Shown here piece after piece: positions 5,926-7,023 of a stretch of 7,023 bases of DNA (its first letter is position 1; each line of letters starts with the position of its first letter). Under the pieces are notes generated by a model. It ran no database searches. It had not been told where the DNA came from and saw nothing but the letters and a program-made list of their open reading frames with translations. Origin of the DNA: Chloroflexota bacterium. GTDB taxonomy: Bacteria > Chloroflexota > Anaerolineae > Anaerolineales > UBA4823. The position numbers and the translations under genes were made by a program. The DNA lies in contig DAOVCZ010000099.1 in the NCBI GenBank assembly GCA_030669775.1, forward strand, positions 1 to 7,023. The letters are read 5' to 3'.

Positions 5926-7023
5926 TGGCCATTCCCCGTTTCATCTTCGCCAGAAGCATCTTTACTCTTGGCGAGTTTTTCCAGGCGGGCCTGCACTCTT
6001 CCGCTGATCGTTTCGGGTGGATATTTGCCTTCTTGGTCAGGTTGACCCATGGGAATTCCTGTGAGCAATTCGATGCCCTGATCTATCTCAGAGATGGGAT
6101 AGATATTGAATAATCCATCTGCGACGGCATCCCGGATTTCCAGATTTAACATGAGATGCTTGACATTGGCTGAGGGGATCAGGACTCCCTGATCACCGGT
6201 CAGACCTCGCTCTCTGCAAATATCGAAGAAACCTTCAATTTTTTCATTTACCCCACCGATGGCCTGTACCTGACCGTGCTGATTGACCGATCCGGTAGCA
6301 GCCAGTGATTGCTTGATGGGCACACCGGAGATCGCGGATAATAATATGTAGAGCTCCGCGGATGAAGCGCTATCGCCCTCGACTCCACTGTAAGATTGCT
6401 CGAATACCAGGCTTGCCGATAGGGAAAGCGGTTCATCGGAAGCATAGTGTTGGCCGAGAAATCCGGCCAGGATTAAAACACCTTTTGAGTGAATCGGGCC
6501 ACTCAGCTCAACCTCGCGCTCGATATCGATCACGTCTCCTTTACCGCGGCGGACGCTGGCAGTGATGCGACTGGGAAATCCAAACGAGAAATCACCCACT
6601 TGCGCGACAGAGAGCCCATTGATCTGTCCCACCTGGGAACCCTGGGTGGAGATCATGATCGATTCTCGCAAAATATGTTCCTGGTAGCGCTCACGCACCC
6701 GGTCGGCGCGATAGGTTCGGGCATCGATCGCTTTTTGAATATCAGCGGCATTTATGCTTTGATTCCCATTTTTACCAGCCCAATAATCCGCTTCGTTGAG
6801 CAGATCCACAATATGGTTGACCTGGATGGTCAGCCGCTGCGAATCGCCCACTACTCGTGCGCAATGTTCTATAACCCGGGCGATCGCCTCCCGGTTTAAC
6901 GGCCGCAGTTCATTCTGCCGAGCGAGGGTGGCGATCATACGGGCATACAGCTTTTGGTTATCAGCAGTGCGGGGAACTTCTTCAGCAAAATCTGCTTGCA
7001 CCTTGAAAAGTTCACTGAACTCA
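5922..7023 (-). CDS. Lon-like ATP-dependent protease (LonB/YcbZ type), C-terminal part
   Basis: The reading frame is open to the right edge, so the N-terminus is missing; 366 complete codons are visible and a GTG at 7001 is not the true start. The fragment begins EFSELFKVQADFAEEVPRT, a sequence characteristic of the end of the AAA+ core in LonB/YcbZ-type proteins. A helical lid follows (up to about 95 residues after the 7001 codon), and then the Lon proteolytic domain. Counting from the 7001 codon as 1, the catalytic Ser211 lies in GVEGDSASSAEL (codon 6371-6369) and Lys254 in GGVNEKIEGF (codon 6242-6240), the Ser-Lys dyad of Lon proteases, so the protease site looks intact. The last 40 residues are a hydrophilic, charged tail. 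Its TGA overlaps the ATG of the Usp gene. ATPase motifs (Walker A and B) lie outside the window, so ATP dependence is inferred from the family. Confidence 0.9.
   Translation of the reverse strand, partial: EFSELFKVQADFAEEVPRTADNQKLYARMIATLARQNELRPLNREAIARVIEHCARVVGDSQRLTIQVNHIVDLLNEADYWAGKNGNQSINAADIQKAIDARTYRADRVRERYQEHILRESIMISTQGSQVGQINGLSVAQVGDFSFGFPSRITASVRRGKGDVIDIEREVELSGPIHSKGVLILAGFLGQHYASDEPLSLSASLVFEQSYSGVEGDSASSAELYILLSAISGVPIKQSLAATGSVNQHGQVQAIGGVNEKIEGFFDICRERGLTGDQGVLIPSANVKHLMLNLEIRDAVADGLFNIYPISEIDQGIELLTGIPMGQPDQEGKYPPETISGRVQARLEKLAKSKDASGEDETGNGQ

Noticed and set aside
6489..6899. Plus-strand frame of 136 codons opposite the Lon-like gene
   Set aside because: It lies wholly inside a clearly recognisable Lon protease domain on the minus strand and shows no domain of its own.

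Overview
The window looks like a chromosomal segment from a Chloroflexota bacterium, most likely of the Anaerolineae type. This is inferred from style rather than from a marker gene. The signs are a lipoprotein with a long Pro/Thr-rich linker (PTATATRTATPTR-like) ahead of a family-9-type carbohydrate-binding domain, a LacI-type regulator, an APC permease fused to universal stress protein (Usp) domains, and a LonB/YcbZ-type protease next to a tandem Usp protein. No rRNA, tRNA, CRISPR array or insertion sequence was seen.

Layout. Bases 1-156 (minus) hold the N-terminal 52 codons of a LacI-family repressor, cut by the left edge. A well-formed promoter and a near-perfect 16-bp palindrome lie just upstream of it. 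Bases 157-533 are an AT-rich divergent intergenic region. Bases 534-1505 (plus) encode the sugar-binding-type lipoprotein. Bases 1506-1716 contain nested and competing inverted repeats, either a REP-like palindromic repeat or a leader RNA. Bases 1717-4044 (plus) encode an amino-acid-permease/Usp fusion. A bidirectional terminator at about 4068-4108 separates it from a minus-strand cluster. In transcription order that cluster is a Lon-like protease (5922 to the right edge, N-terminus missing), a tandem Usp protein (5086-5925, overlapping the protease stop by ATGA), and a two-domain sulfurtransferase (4156-5016).

How the genes may work together. The left part (repressor and secreted sugar-binding lipoprotein) suggests carbohydrate sensing or use, but no catalytic or transport gene for sugars is in view. 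The right part reads as a stress and protein-quality-control operon: protease, nucleotide-binding stress protein and sulfur transfer. The permease carries two Usp domains of its own. Four Usp domains therefore lie within about 2.7 kb on two convergent transcripts, and one domain in each protein has lost the glycine-rich nucleotide-binding signature. Nucleotide-controlled amino acid uptake alongside the stress operon is a reasonable hypothesis but is not shown by the sequence.

Ribosome-binding-site placement argues for shorter starts in two genes: 1717 rather than 1711 for the permease, and ATG 5016 rather than GTG 5028 for the sulfurtransferase. I did not find a convincing wholly new system. 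The best candidates for a second look are the competing hairpins at 1524-1685 and the promoter/palindrome arrangement of the repressor gene.
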